Assembly (NCBI GenBank): GCA_037954235.1 | Contig: JBBMOA010000015.1 | Location: 22,362,069-22,426,068 of the forward strand | DNA: 64,000 bases | Reading direction: 5' to 3' | Source: Aulostomus chinensis | Lineage: Eukaryota > Chordata > Actinopteri > Syngnathiformes > Aulostomidae | Shown here: piece after piece, positions 1 to 10,748 of the stretch | How the letters are laid out: every line of letters begins with the position of its first letter | Numbering within the stretch: the stretch's first letter is position 1 | Program-made: the position numbers and the translations under genes | Notes under the pieces: generated by a model | What the model was told of the DNA's origin: nothing | Databases searched by the model: none | The model's input: only the letters and a program-made list of their open reading frames with translations

Positions 1-322
1 CTTTTTGATCTTTTGGTCAAAAGTGTCTTAACTTTTGTAAATTAATTTTGCTATCATAAAGAAATAATGTCGAGGGTCAGTATTTTTGAATGAAGTCATC
101 CTAATCCTCTTGGAGATTTACTGAAAAAATAAAAGCAGAGCAATAAGTAGCACACTGACTCACCCCTGACATGTCTTAGGCTATTACCATGGCTGCAAGA
201 CCACTCCCCGAGGTGTTGCATTATCATGCAGTCAGCATTATGCAATCATATGTGCGCCGATGCTGTTGTAGCCTGAACTTAGTGCTGCCTATGTCATTAG
301 GAAGGACCTTCACATTACATCT

Positions 323-3300
323 ATGGTTGTCCTGAGGATAAGAAACGCACACCAAAGGAAATATGTCTTTACTTGCTTGTGCATTGCTGGATTTATCATA
401 TACAGATATTTGGGGTAAGTTCAGTTCTTAAATTGTTGTGGAATCATTTTCCATTGGAGTCACTTTAACTGTCTTCACTGCTGTTCTTCATTCAAATTAA
501 TTACAGAAATATAGTACATTACAGCAAAATCGGCAATTGTGACACTATACCAAACAGTGTGATGAAAAATTGATTGACACACTATGAAATAAACCTCAAA
601 AGGAGTATTATTTCTGAGTTATAGGATATTGCATATACAAGGAAGTGTAATTACTGTGCGTTCATATAATTCAGGTTTTAGATATTTAATATGTTTAGGA
701 AAATGAATAGAGTCACTTAATAAAGGTAACATAGTAAAGGATTTCCCTTTATATAGTCTGTATATTCCAATATGTTTGTGCTTCTTTGTGCTTTCCAACA
801 CAGGATCGCTGCAAATTCCTATTGAGCAGGTCATGTGGTCAATTCAAGCACAATACACAATGTTATGTGTGTGTGATGCTAATAAGTAACAACTTCTCAT
901 CAGCATGCCAGCCGGGGGACGGAGGAGAATAAATAGGAGTGTTGGCCTGAGTGCCAACTCTTCCCAGTTCACCCTAGAGGGAGAGACTTTTCTCATCCTG
1001 GGGGGGTCCATCCACTATTTCCGTGTGCCTAGAGCCTACTGGAGGGACCGGCTGATGAAAATGAAGGCCTGTGGCATCAACACCCTTACCACGTAGGGAA
1101 ATGTCCTTAGATGTTTGGGGTTTTTTTTTGTGTGTGTCACACCAGTTCAGTGTTAAATGAACTTCCTGCAACTTTGCAGATATGTTCCCTGGAGTCTGCA
1201 TCAACCAGAGAGGGGGCTCTTCAACTTCCACACACAGCTGGATTTAGAGTAAGTGAGAATTACATGACATGGATGAAACATTCTCGTGTAAATCAAAGAT
1301 TTTTATTTTAGGCCTGACGAATATGGGATTTTTGGGGCCGATATCCATACCTTTATTTGGGGGTAAAACTTTCAGAAAAACAAATGATAGTCTGACATTC
1401 TTTATGTATATTATATGAATGCAACCCAATTGTTGTTTTATTTTGCAACTAAACCCTCTTGACAAATAACATTTCGCTATTTAACAATAAATAAAGGTGC
1501 TAGTCCACAAACTAATCAGTGTATCAGTGGAGCATGCTTTACAGAACAAACCATGCAAGTGCATCTTATCTAGATTAAAATCAAGACACTTCTGTACTAA
1601 ACACAGATTTCCCATCAGAAAACATCAGCAAATGTTGGCCAATATCAGCAGATCAACTGACAATATTGACTAACATTAGCTAAATGTTATTAACATTTCC
1701 ATGTTTCCCACATTTTGTATTGTAAACTGTTTTCTTGTCTGTAACAACATCTGCTGCACGTCTGTCCGTCCTGGGTGAGGGATCCCTCCTCTGTTGCTCA
1801 CACTGAGGTTTCTCAGATTTTTCCCTGTTAAAAGGGTTTTCTATGGAGTTTTTCCTCAGTGGATGTGAGGGTCTAAGGGCAGAGGATGTTGTTATGATGC
1901 CATGTGAAGCCCTTTGAGACAAACTGTTTGTGAAAATGGGCAATACAAATAAAATTGCCTTGCCTTGCCTAAAATCACCAGGCTGATTAATCTGCTAGTT
2001 GATACTGTTTTGTCTGAAATAGGTAAATATCAGCAGATTTATCAGCCAGGTTCCAATTTTATTGCCTAGGGGATTGCAGATTATGCTCTGTGAGCATGAA
2101 ATAAAACACAGAAATATGCTGCTCAAATGTCACCATAATAAGAGGCATTTGCAGCACATCTCTAGCTGCTTTTGACAAGATCACATGCTCCAAGGTATTT
2201 TGGAATACTCATCATCATCAAAGCCCCAGTGCTAGGGCCCAAGGTAGAGCCTCCCACCTGGCAACAATGACATGTCCACAACAACAGCAGTTTATCAGGC
2301 AATTAACCACACAACAGTGCAATGTGCAGAGGGATATGACACCTCCACCTGCTCCTGTTGTTGCCAAGCACACTTGCAACTTCTCAAACAATAAGATATT
2401 GAGTTTGTTTGTGCTTTTAGAAACTGCTCATTGATTATGTTCCCTGTCTGGGTTTCAGATCCTATATCAGTCTAGCTGCTGATCTGGGGTTGTGGGTGAT
2501 TTTACGTCCAGGGCCCTATATTTCCTCTGAGCTGGATCTGGGAGGACTGCCAAGGTTGGCTATATTTAATGAACATTTTTTGCTCAAACCAAACGGAGGG
2601 AAAACGTGGTGAAATAAAAATGATTCCATGTTGACATCTTTTTTTTTTTTTTAAAGAAATCACCTTGCTGCTGATTTTCTGTTACGTTAATAGTGTCTTC
2701 ATATTTTTCACATCTTCAGAAAAAACAGAAAAATAAAGTAAAACAAAAGTAAGGAGGAAAATAAGTGCCAAATCAGAATGAAAATGACAAAACAGAATTA
2801 CAATTAATTTTAATTAATTTTAACAACTTAGGGGTGAGCGCGGCACAGTGGTGCAGTGGTTAGCATTGTTGCCTCACAGCAAGAGCGAGTCCCGGCTCAG
2901 GTGTGGGATCTTTCTGTGTGGAGTCTGCATGTTCTCCCTGTGCCTGCGTGGGTTCTCTCTGGTACTCCGGCTTCTTCCCACTGTCCAAAGACATGCAATT
3001 GGGGACGAGGCTAATTGGATACTCTAAATTGACTGTGGGTGTGAATGTGAGAGTCAATGGTTGTTTGTATGTAAGTGTTGGCCCTGCGATGGACTGGCAA
3101 CCCGTCCAGGGTGAACCCCGCCTCTTGTCCAAAGGCTCCACCCCTGACCCTTAACAGGAGTGGAGTGGTAGAAGATTGATGGATGTTTCATTAAAAGATA
3201 ATCCAGATTGCCTTGTGCATATGTGTGCAGAAACTGTGTTTAAATGCACACCTGAAGTTTATACACTTCTTTCCTCCATAAGTTCTGATTCGCTGGTATA

Positions 3301-4021
3301 TATCTGCAGATATTAAATAAAGATTTAAACTAATTAACCAATAACAAAAGAACTTCTAGATGAAATGTCCTATTTTGAAAAAGATTTTTTTTTATTTTAG
3401 TTCAGGGCAATAATCTTTCCATACAGGAAGGACCCAGTGTGTCTGATGTTAGTGAGACTGTGGCCATCGTTGTTGGAGCTCCATGGCCTTAATCATTTGA
3501 ATTGTTGTCTGTCTCTTATCAGCTGGCTCCTCCAAGATGGCAACATGAGACTGAGGACAACTTACCCAGGCTTCACTAAGGCTGTTGATACATTTTTTGA
3601 CAAACTTATACCAAAAGTGGTTCCGCTGCAGGTGGCCATTTTTTTTTGTGTGTCACCTGGCTTGAAATTGATTGTATGTGCAGCTCAGGCTTATTTCAAT
3701 TGTCAATGAATTATGTCTATATTTTTCAGTTTAAGAAAGGAGGTCCCATAATTGCTGTGCAGGTTGAAAATGAGTATGGATCCTTTGCTAAAGATGACAG
3801 ATACATGCTTTTCATTAAAGAGGTAATATGACAAGCTTGCTCATGTGCAACAGACATCAATCAGAGGCCCATATTATTTGTGGTGTCTTTTTGTTTTATT
3901 TGGAAGGCTCTACTGTCCAGAGGAATCAGCGAACTACTGCTCACAGCAGATAACTACAACTCAATAAAGTCAGGGGGTGTGGATGGAGGTGCAGTATTTA
4001 GTCTCTCTGTCTCTGTCTCTG

Positions 4022-4078
<57 letters not shown>

Positions 4079-4079
4079 A

Positions 4080-4110
<31 letters not shown>

Positions 4111-7100
4111 CACACAAACAGATGTATGATCTGCTGTCTTGTAGCCATCAGAACGGTGAAGCTGCAAAAGCTAAACCAAAGAAAAATCCAGGATCTGAGC
4201 GCAGTCCAGGTTTGTTGCTGCACATCATAACAGATATATGATAACATTTGGGACAGTTCGTAAGTTCATAGTTTGGCTTGTCCTCTGTTTGTCAGCCCAA
4301 CAGCCCCACTATGGTGATGGACTACTGGACAGGCTGGTATGATGTGTGGGGTGACCTACACCATGTGTTCCCTCCAGAAGGTAAGCAAGGTTTTTCCTCC
4401 AAATGTGGCTTTACTGGTGACATTGACATAGAAGTTGGATGGTTTAGATCAGGGGTCTCAAACTGGTCCAGTAAAGGGCCGTGTGGCTGCAGGTTTTCAT
4501 TCCAACCCAGCAAAAGCAACACCTGATCCAACCAATGAGCTGTGTGAACACAGCTTGATTGATTTAAGTAGAATCAGGTGTTGCTTTTGCTGGGTTGGAA
4601 TGAAAACCTGCAGCCACAAGACCCTTTACTGGACCAGTTTGAGACCCCTGGTTTAGATGTTTACCATATAACAGCAATATTGCAGTCAAGGATATTTTTC
4701 ACGTGTGGCCCAGACCACCTTGGAATGCGATCTTAGCAATGAGAGATCAAGTACTCAGAGCTGTCCACTTGGCATCTGATCACTCAATACAAGTCTGAAT
4801 GCTAAGTCTGGACAACACCATATTCTCTATTCCCTTTTTTTCTCACCTTCCTTATCATCTTTCACATCATATAAGTGAGAATGCCCTAAAAATTATATAA
4901 GTTATTTAGTTGGTTATCTTTGAAATACATCTTTATTTATTATCTGTTTTACTAAATCAATTGGGTCATGTGTTATCAAGGGTACCCATGATGCCTTGAA
5001 GGTTTGGAAAATACGTTATCTTGGCCATGATAGGATAACTCCTTGTGAGCATGTATCCCTTTTTCCATCTATCTTTTCTGAAACCCATAAAGTCAACACC
5101 ATTAGTAAATTATTAGTAGACACATTAGTTAACTGTTAATTATTTGTTGACAAAGAATTAGTAATGGTTAACTAAGCATTACTGCTATTTATGTTATTAA
5201 AAAATGCATGGCATAGTAATTTTTCCAAGGATACTGACACCACAATGTTTTTAAGAACATTTTTAACACTTGACATCTTGTCAGATATGATGTCTACTGT
5301 GAGAGCGATTCTGAGGCAGGGAATGTCTGTCAACTTCTACATGTTCCATGGAGGGTCCAGTTTTGGCTTCATGAGTGGTGGACTTGCTGATCCTTCCTAC
5401 AAAGCATTAGTCTCCAGCTACGGTTGGTACCTCTGTATCATATGCAAACAAACTGGTGTATCAGTTAACTCAAACAACCAGCAGATGGCAGCACATGATA
5501 GTGAATCTGTGATGTTTTGTAGATTATGATGCCCCTTTGTCTGAGGCTGGGGAGTACACTCAAAAGTACCATCTCCTCAGAGATTTACTATCTCGATTCA
5601 AAAGTAAGTTGAACAGCAGATGAAGGTGAGACTTCTGGTCTGTAAATTAATTTACTATCATATCTTTTCCTCAAACATCATCTGAGCATTGTATTAAGCC
5701 ATTTTCTTGCTCCCCCTGACAGCTCCGAAGAGTGAGGTCTGGACATGCTTTAATTGAATAGTGCCCCAATTTGGGGCTACTTTGATAAAACTGCATTGAT
5801 TTTAAATACTGTATGCAGGAGGGGAGCATTTCCCAGACATGCCAGCCCTACATCATAAGGAGGCGTACGAGCCAGCCATCATGTATCAGCACCTGTCTCT
5901 ATGGGATGCTTTGAGCTTCACTGAGGGAGTATGTTTCTAGATGTAAGGTTGCCTGAAATCATGTGATGTATAGATTGTTTATACTCCTGTCTTATGGTTA
6001 GTTGAGTTGGTTAAGTTTTCTTTACAGCCATATAAGTCACTCAAGCCTGTAAACATGGAGAGTCTACCCGTGAACCACAAGAATGGCCAGTCCTATGGAT
6101 ACACTTTGTATGAGACTACCATCACCAGTGGAGGCTTGTTAAAATCTGGAGACAATGTCCGAGACCGGGCCCTTGTGAGTCATCTTTGTGCAGGAGAGCA
6201 CAATCTTATTTGACCTCATGCACTAATGTGGTTGGCAACATTAGTTTGCTTCATATGGTCCATACAGCATCAAACCAAGTATGAACAGAAAGAGGGAGAC
6301 ATTTATTAATAAAGACAGCAGCAATATGATGGGCCAGCAATCAAAATGTAGCTTTGCCATTACATAGAAGTGATCAGCTTGAGACAAATGAGTTTTCACC
6401 ACATCCCTGAGTAATTGACAACCAGGAGACAACTGAGCATGTGAGAAAGGAGAATGACAGAGAAGGGGTGAAATGTAAAACTATAAGCCTTAGTGCAACT
6501 TATATTACATAAACCAAAGTGTAAGAATGATATATTGTAGCGTTAGAGGGTATCATATGCAAGACTATTTTCTGAGTGAGGCCATAGCTTGGCAGATTTT
6601 TCTGAAATTAAGAAGAACGGGGGACTAAATGCTTTTGATTTGATTGGCTGTAGAAAAAGAAAAAAAAAAACAAAAAAACAATGACCATGAGTTAGCGAAA
6701 CTAAAGCTTGACTTAATTCAGGTTAAGCTGATACAGTATGTGTATGATATATTCAATTTAAAAGTGGGCATTTTTCCTCATCAGGTTTTTGTAGACAGAA
6801 GTTACATCGGCCTTTTCAAGCACCAGAACTTAGAGCTGGCGGTTCCAGATGGTAAGGTATGACATTAAAACGGACGCTGCAAGCACAAGTCCAATAAATC
6901 CCTTTCTCTGTATTTTCAGAGCTTTAGTAGATGGGAGGGATACTTAGGTGTCACCGGATAAAACTTGAAAGTGACATAAACATTAATAAATCCTTACAGA
7001 GACAGCGGACCTTAAGTTTATTGTTGGAAAACTGTGGACGAGTTCACCAGGGAAGAGACCTTGACAAACAACGTAAAGGTGACTGACAGACAATATGAAC

Positions 7101-8132
7101 TGCAATGTTATGTTTATAATTAAATCACTCAAACACTCTGTTACAGTATGCAAAAGTCAAATTTAATTTGTGCTCTTGCAGGCCTAGTGGGAGACATTTT
7201 ATTAAACAATATTCCCTTGCGGGATTTTACAATTTATAGCCTGGATATGAAACCCAGTTTTATTGACAGGTTTGTAAACTTTACTTTATCTAAAGCACTG
7301 CATGCTAGTTTCATTTTTCTTTTGTAACAGTGTGTTTGAAGCAGATGTCTTGTTTCAGTCTTTATCAAGCCCCCTGGAAAACTCTCTCTGAAACTCCCAG
7401 CTTCCCCAGTTTCTTCATGGGGAAGTTGTTTGCATATGGGTATCCCAGTGACACATTTGTGAAACTGCCAGTGAGTGAAACAATACCATGTGCATTTCTC
7501 TGTTTGAGTGAGAAATATATCATGTTAAGATGATGTGTCATTTACCTTTGGTCCGCAGGGGTGGGAAAAAGGTGTTGTGTTTATCAACGGGCTGAACCTT
7601 GGCCGCTACTGGTCCATCGGCCCCCAGCAGGCTCTCTACCTCCCTGGTCCCTTTCTCAACAGTGGGATCAACCAGGTGCCCATGGGATTGTTTGACATTT
7701 TGGGAAATATAATTTTTTTTTTTTTTGCCAAGAGTAATTTGAGAGTTTTCCTTAATGCAACAACCAGAACCAATAGAGCTCACTTATCAATCTTTTATAT
7801 CCTGACAATTGTTAAGAACAATATTTGTTGATTCAAGCAAGTGTGTGACAAAATGTGGTACCATTCCTTCAATATATTTTACAGGAATGTTACAATTAAT
7901 GGCATAGTAGACTAAAAATATACCCAAATTAAAAAGGCAATATTTCTATTTCAATTCTGATTGAAAATTACACAATACTCTGTCAGTATCAATACTTAAA
8001 AAGATCTAACTCTTTCACCTCTGTTTCTCTGTAAAACTAAATTAGGTCGTTGTGTTTGAAGAGCAGGAGGGGGACTACAAAGTCAGTTTTGAGGACACAC
8101 CTGATCTTGGCATGGTGGCGGACATCCAGTGA
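323..8132 (+). CDS. glb1l2: Beta-galactosidase-1-like protein 2 type GH35 gene, 19 exons, intact frame
   Basis: Coding exons read as 323-414, 904-1092, 1180-1248, 2459-2554, 3523-3631, 3730-3822, 3907-3988, 4145-4209, 4296-4380, 5285-5422, 5523-5603, 5819-5928, 6028-6174, 6785-6856, 7000-7078, 7182-7269, 7359-7470, 7559-7675 and 8046-8132. All junctions are GT-AG, phases are continuous, and the total is 1,911 nt (636 codons plus TGA), the length I recall for human GLB1L2. Exon 1 encodes a short basic N-terminus and a hydrophobic signal-anchor (about residues 14-27). The GH35 signature GGPIIAVQVENEYG carries the expected acid/base Glu200. The nucleophile position reads VMDYWTGW, so Asp274 replaces the usual Glu, and the conserved HGGTNFG motif reads HGGSSFG (315-321). 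C-terminal beta-domains end with GWEKGVVFINGLNLGRYW and GINQVVVFEEQ. The family cleaves terminal beta-galactose in secretory or lysosomal compartments; activity of this copy is uncertain. The paralogue glb1l3 is the main alternative name. Confidence 0.88.
1313..2075. repeat. Probable DNA-transposon-like repeat in glb1l2 intron 3, split by a LINE tail
   Basis: Either side of the LINE tail at 1686-1976 the intron contains phrases such as 'ggccgatatcc', 'ggccaatatcagcag' and 'ggtaaatatcagcagatttatcagcc'. These resemble the degenerate 'cgatattatcggccgatat' sequence typical of hAT-like non-autonomous elements in fish. No clear terminal inverted repeats or target duplication were found, so the boundaries are approximate and the class is a guess. 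Confidence 0.3.
1686..1976 (+). mobile_element. 5'-truncated L2/CR1-type LINE 3' end
   Basis: The stretch from 'ttattaacatttccatg' through 'cctgttaaaagggttttctatggag' to 'aataaaattgccttgccttgcct' matches, almost base for base, the 3' end of the long LINE that finishes at 47492. It ends in the same short TTGCC tail. It lies in intron 3 of the GH35 gene in sense orientation. No coding part is left. Confidence 0.85.
2830..3185 (+). mobile_element. tRNA-headed SINE copy in glb1l2 intron 4
   Basis: The head 'gtggtgcagtggttagca' looks like a tRNA A box, followed by a degraded B-box area. The body contains the family blocks 'ctttctgtgtggagtctgcatgttctccctgtg', 'tccaaagacatgcaattgggga', 'ggctaattggatactctaaattgac' and 'ctgcgatggactggc'. 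The same blocks recur at six other places in this window. The 3' end is slightly eroded and no target duplication is obvious. The family is widespread in teleosts (V-SINE or AFC-like; the exact family name is not certain). Confidence 0.82.
3999..4118 (+). repeat. Compound (CTCTGT)n-(CT)n-(CA)n microsatellite in glb1l2 intron 7
   Basis: A run of ctctgt hexamers passes into about 40 bases of CT and then about 40 bases of CA, inside an intron only 156 bp long (3989-4144). The repeat fills most of the intron and sits just upstream of the acceptor 'cttgtag' at 4138-4144, so it may contribute to the pyrimidine tract. Confidence 0.95.
4450..4650. mobile_element. hAT-type MITE with long terminal inverted repeats
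   Basis: The element begins CAGGGGTCTCAAACTGGTCC and ends with its reverse complement. The inverted arms extend about 85 bp each around a short centre. It is flanked by a perfect 8-bp duplication GTTTAGAT (4442-4449 and 4651-4658), the hallmark of hAT integration. It has no coding capacity and would have depended on an autonomous hAT transposase. It lies in intron 9 of the GH35 gene. Confidence 0.93.
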
Positions 8133-8465
8133 CTGTCAAGGGTGTCTTTTAACTGATGTTCAACATGCTCATCACATCAGGCTAATTCTTTAAGGGATAA
8201 TAGGGTTGTTACTTTCATGGTCATTCTCTGCAGCAATGTATTAATGCCATTCCAGAAGAAGAAAACAGTGATGTTATAGCTCGGGCGCTTGCTAACATGA
8301 AACCCATGGATGATGAAACACATTTTGTGGTTACTGAGCATGGTGGATGTGGATATATTTCGCATCATAACTGGTATTTTCAAATTACATATATTTTTTC
8401 TGTAACAACATACATAATTTGTTATACAAAGGTTCTTATTATATGTTTCTGTGTTGTATTAATGT

Positions 8466-8668
8466 GAAAGCCTGGGTCTGCTCGACGTTCCTGCCTGTTA
8501 ATAGGAAGGTTTTCGTCGCCGCTGTTGCAGGATGTGCTTGCTGATGGAGAATTGTTGGGTGTAGGTTCATTGAAGGAGTGTGGTACTGGACCTGCTCTAC
8601 TTGTAAAGAGTCATGAGATAACTTTTGTTGTGATTTGGCACAATATAAATAAAATTGACTTGACTTGA
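8466..8668 (+). mobile_element. 5'-truncated LINE tail (TTGACT-type) just downstream of glb1l2
   Basis: It runs from 'cctgggtctgctcgacgttcctgcctgtta' through 'gtcatgagataacttttgttgtgatttgg' to 'aaataaaattgacttgacttg'. Homologous tails sit at 32100-32500 and 48280-48658. It is a 3' fragment of an L2/CR1-type LINE with a TTGACT terminal repeat and no ORF. It starts 334 bp after the glb1l2 stop codon. Confidence 0.85.
8648..8653 (+). other. First AATAAA hexamer downstream of the glb1l2 stop codon, inside a LINE tail
   Basis: Between the stop codon (8130-8132) and this point I find neither AATAAA nor ATTAAA. The first canonical poly(A) signal is this hexamer in the LINE-derived tail. That it serves the host gene is inference only. 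Confidence 0.4.
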
Positions 8669-9675
8669 AAATATCCTGTTTAAAGATGAAAAACTTTGTT
8701 ATACCAATAACCTTTTCATTTCAGTTTTTCTTTTGCTGGCAGAGCAGTATTATGCTGCCAAAAATGTCTGTTATTGCTCACACACGCACTCATAGATACA
8801 GGCATGAACACACTATCAAAGACAGAGTGACAGGCTTGAATGGGAGCAGTTTATAACTATGTACAAACAGAACCTTTAGTTACCACATAGAGCAGACTTT
8901 TAACTATGGACTGTTGTCTTACCTTGTAATCATTCCATATTTTTATATCCATTTTGAAAAAAAGTACACAGCATTTACCTTTAAAAAGTTTTTTTGTCAT
9001 GAAAGTCTGCTCAGTTGATTTGTAGTGAAAACCTCTCAGTCACCTGGCTAATCTTGATGGTAATCAGCCTCCATGTCATCACACCTCCGCTGTTACAGGG
9101 TTGGTCAGCAATATTACAGCTAAGCTATATAAAGTACTTCACCCCAAAACTGCAGTTTGCGTTTCAAGTACTCACAGGTATTTTGAGTTTGAGTTTATTT
9201 TGAATAAAATTTTCCCCTCCTGCATTACTTCTTTTTGACACCAATTCTAGAGAGATCCCATACCATATATTAAGCTTGAAGCTACAAAATTGCTACAGCA
9301 AAAAACAAAAGTAAAACCATTCAAAAATATCAGGTTTAAACCCTCAAGCATATCATCTGCAATAATCCAGGCCCTTAATTTATCTGAAGGCTTAATACTC
9401 CTCTTATTGATTAATTTGTGCTAAAAACAAATGAACTATACCTCTTGAGGTTTGGTGCTACTGGGAACAAACAAACAAGCACAAGTTCATTGGTTCAGCT
9501 GAATATACCAGCTGGAAAAGCTTGTTTACAGTAGCAACGCATCAAAAGTGCCATGCCTTGTTTTGAGCTCAAATGGAAGTGTTTTTTGGATTATTTGCAT
9601 ATAACTAGTGTGACGGATGCCCATCACTATGGTTAAATCTATATACTCTGGCTGGCATACCAAGCACCCTGACTA
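8669..9675. other. Intergenic, nothing recognised
   Basis: AT-rich unique-looking sequence between the LINE tail and the next LINE fragment. No gene, RNA or classifiable repeat could be supported. Confidence 0.5.
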
Positions 9676-9808
9676 GCTGTATAAGAAGGCTGAGAGCAGG
9701 ATGTACTTCCTGAGGAGGCTGAGAGCCTTCAACATATGCAGGAAGCTCCTGTGGATGTTCTATCAGTCTGTGGTCTTCAGCGTCCTGTCCTACGCTGTGG
9801 TGTACTGG

Positions 9809-9810
<2 letters not shown>

Positions 9811-9868
<58 letters not shown>
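9811..9868 (+). repeat. (GT)n microsatellite
   Basis: About 57 bases of uninterrupted GT inside the LINE ORF2 remnant. Confidence 0.97.
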
Positions 9869-9869
<1 letters not shown>

Positions 9870-10237
9870 ACGAAGGCAGACCTCTCCAGGGTGGAGAAGC
9901 TGATCAGGCGGGCCAGCTAAGTGGTCGGGATGAAGCTGGACCCTCTGGCAACAGTAGCAGAGAGGAGAACTCTGGACAAACTGCTGGACATCCTGGACAA
10001 TGTCAGCCACCCTCTGCACACTGTCACCACCAGCCAGAGAAGTCTGTTCAGCCAGAGTCTGCTCCTCCCCAAGTGCAGGACCAACAGACTGAAGAACTCC
10101 TTCATCCCCCGAGCCATCAAACTGTTAAACTCCTCACTGGAGGGGGGGAGGGCCAACAGAAGGACTGTAGGAGAGGGCTGAGCACCAATAACCTGCCCCG
10201 ATAACAACCGGACACTCATGTGCAATAAAAGAGAATG

Positions 10238-10239
10238 TA

Positions 10240-10294
<55 letters not shown>

Positions 10295-10440
10295 TTTTAT
10301 TATTATTATTATTATTGTTACTACTGCTGCTACTATTATTATTATTATTATAATAACTATTGTTATATTTTTATTATATTATATCATCATCATCATTATT
10401 ATTGTTATAATTATTATTATTGTTATAATAACAATTAAGA
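10238..10440 (+). repeat. (ATT)n microsatellite with impure flank
   Basis: A nearly pure ATT run, then a longer imperfect ATT/ATC/GTT run, in the 3' part of the LINE fragment. Confidence 0.95.
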
Positions 10441-10522
10441 ACAATTAATATTTTGATTATTCCTGTCACTATGCACATGTACATAACCATCCAGGTACAC
10501 ACAGGCACACGCACATGTATAT

Positions 10523-10523
10523 A

Positions 10524-10621
<98 letters not shown>

Positions 10622-10622
10622 G
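10523..10622. repeat. (AT)n microsatellite
   Basis: About 100 bases of alternating AT with single C/G interruptions. The run is self-complementary. Confidence 0.95.
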
Positions 10623-10748
10623 TCTTTGTTTCCTCTTCTTTGCTATTTTTAGTCTATTCTATGGTAACAGTGCTATGAATGTATGTTGAGGAGAGTGCAA
10701 TTTCCCTGGCGGAACGTCCAAAAGGGATTAATAAAGTAGTCTGTCTGC

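Larger units (their letters stand above)
9676..10748 (+). mobile_element. 5'-truncated LINE 3' end with ORF2 C-terminus and expanded microsatellites
   Basis: The + strand encodes fragments typical of a fish non-LTR retrotransposon ORF2 C-terminus: KKAESRMYFLRRLRAFN, then SVLSYAVVYWG, then after a GT repeat LSRVEKLIRRAS, VVGMKLDPLATVAERRTLDK and RLKNSFIPRAIKLLNSSL. A GT microsatellite (9811-9867) interrupts the frame, and an in-frame stop separates the parts. The 3' UTR is swollen by ATT and AT repeats and ends at 10700-10748 in 'caatttccctggcgg...gggattaataaagtagtctgtctg', the usual tail of such elements. The clade is not certain (Rex1/CR1/L2-like). Confidence 0.75.

Noticed and set aside
4008..4118. 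Regularly repeated sequence considered as CRISPR-like
   Set aside because: It is a simple dinucleotide microsatellite without spacers. No CRISPR array exists in the window.
5723..5755. Extra short exon candidate after 'cctgacag' between exons 11 and 12 of glb1l2
   Set aside because: Exon 11 (ends 5603) joins exon 12 (starts 5819) in phase, and the total length equals the family length without it.
10218..10448. 76-codon open frame of Ile/Leu repeats
   Set aside because: Translation of an ATT microsatellite.
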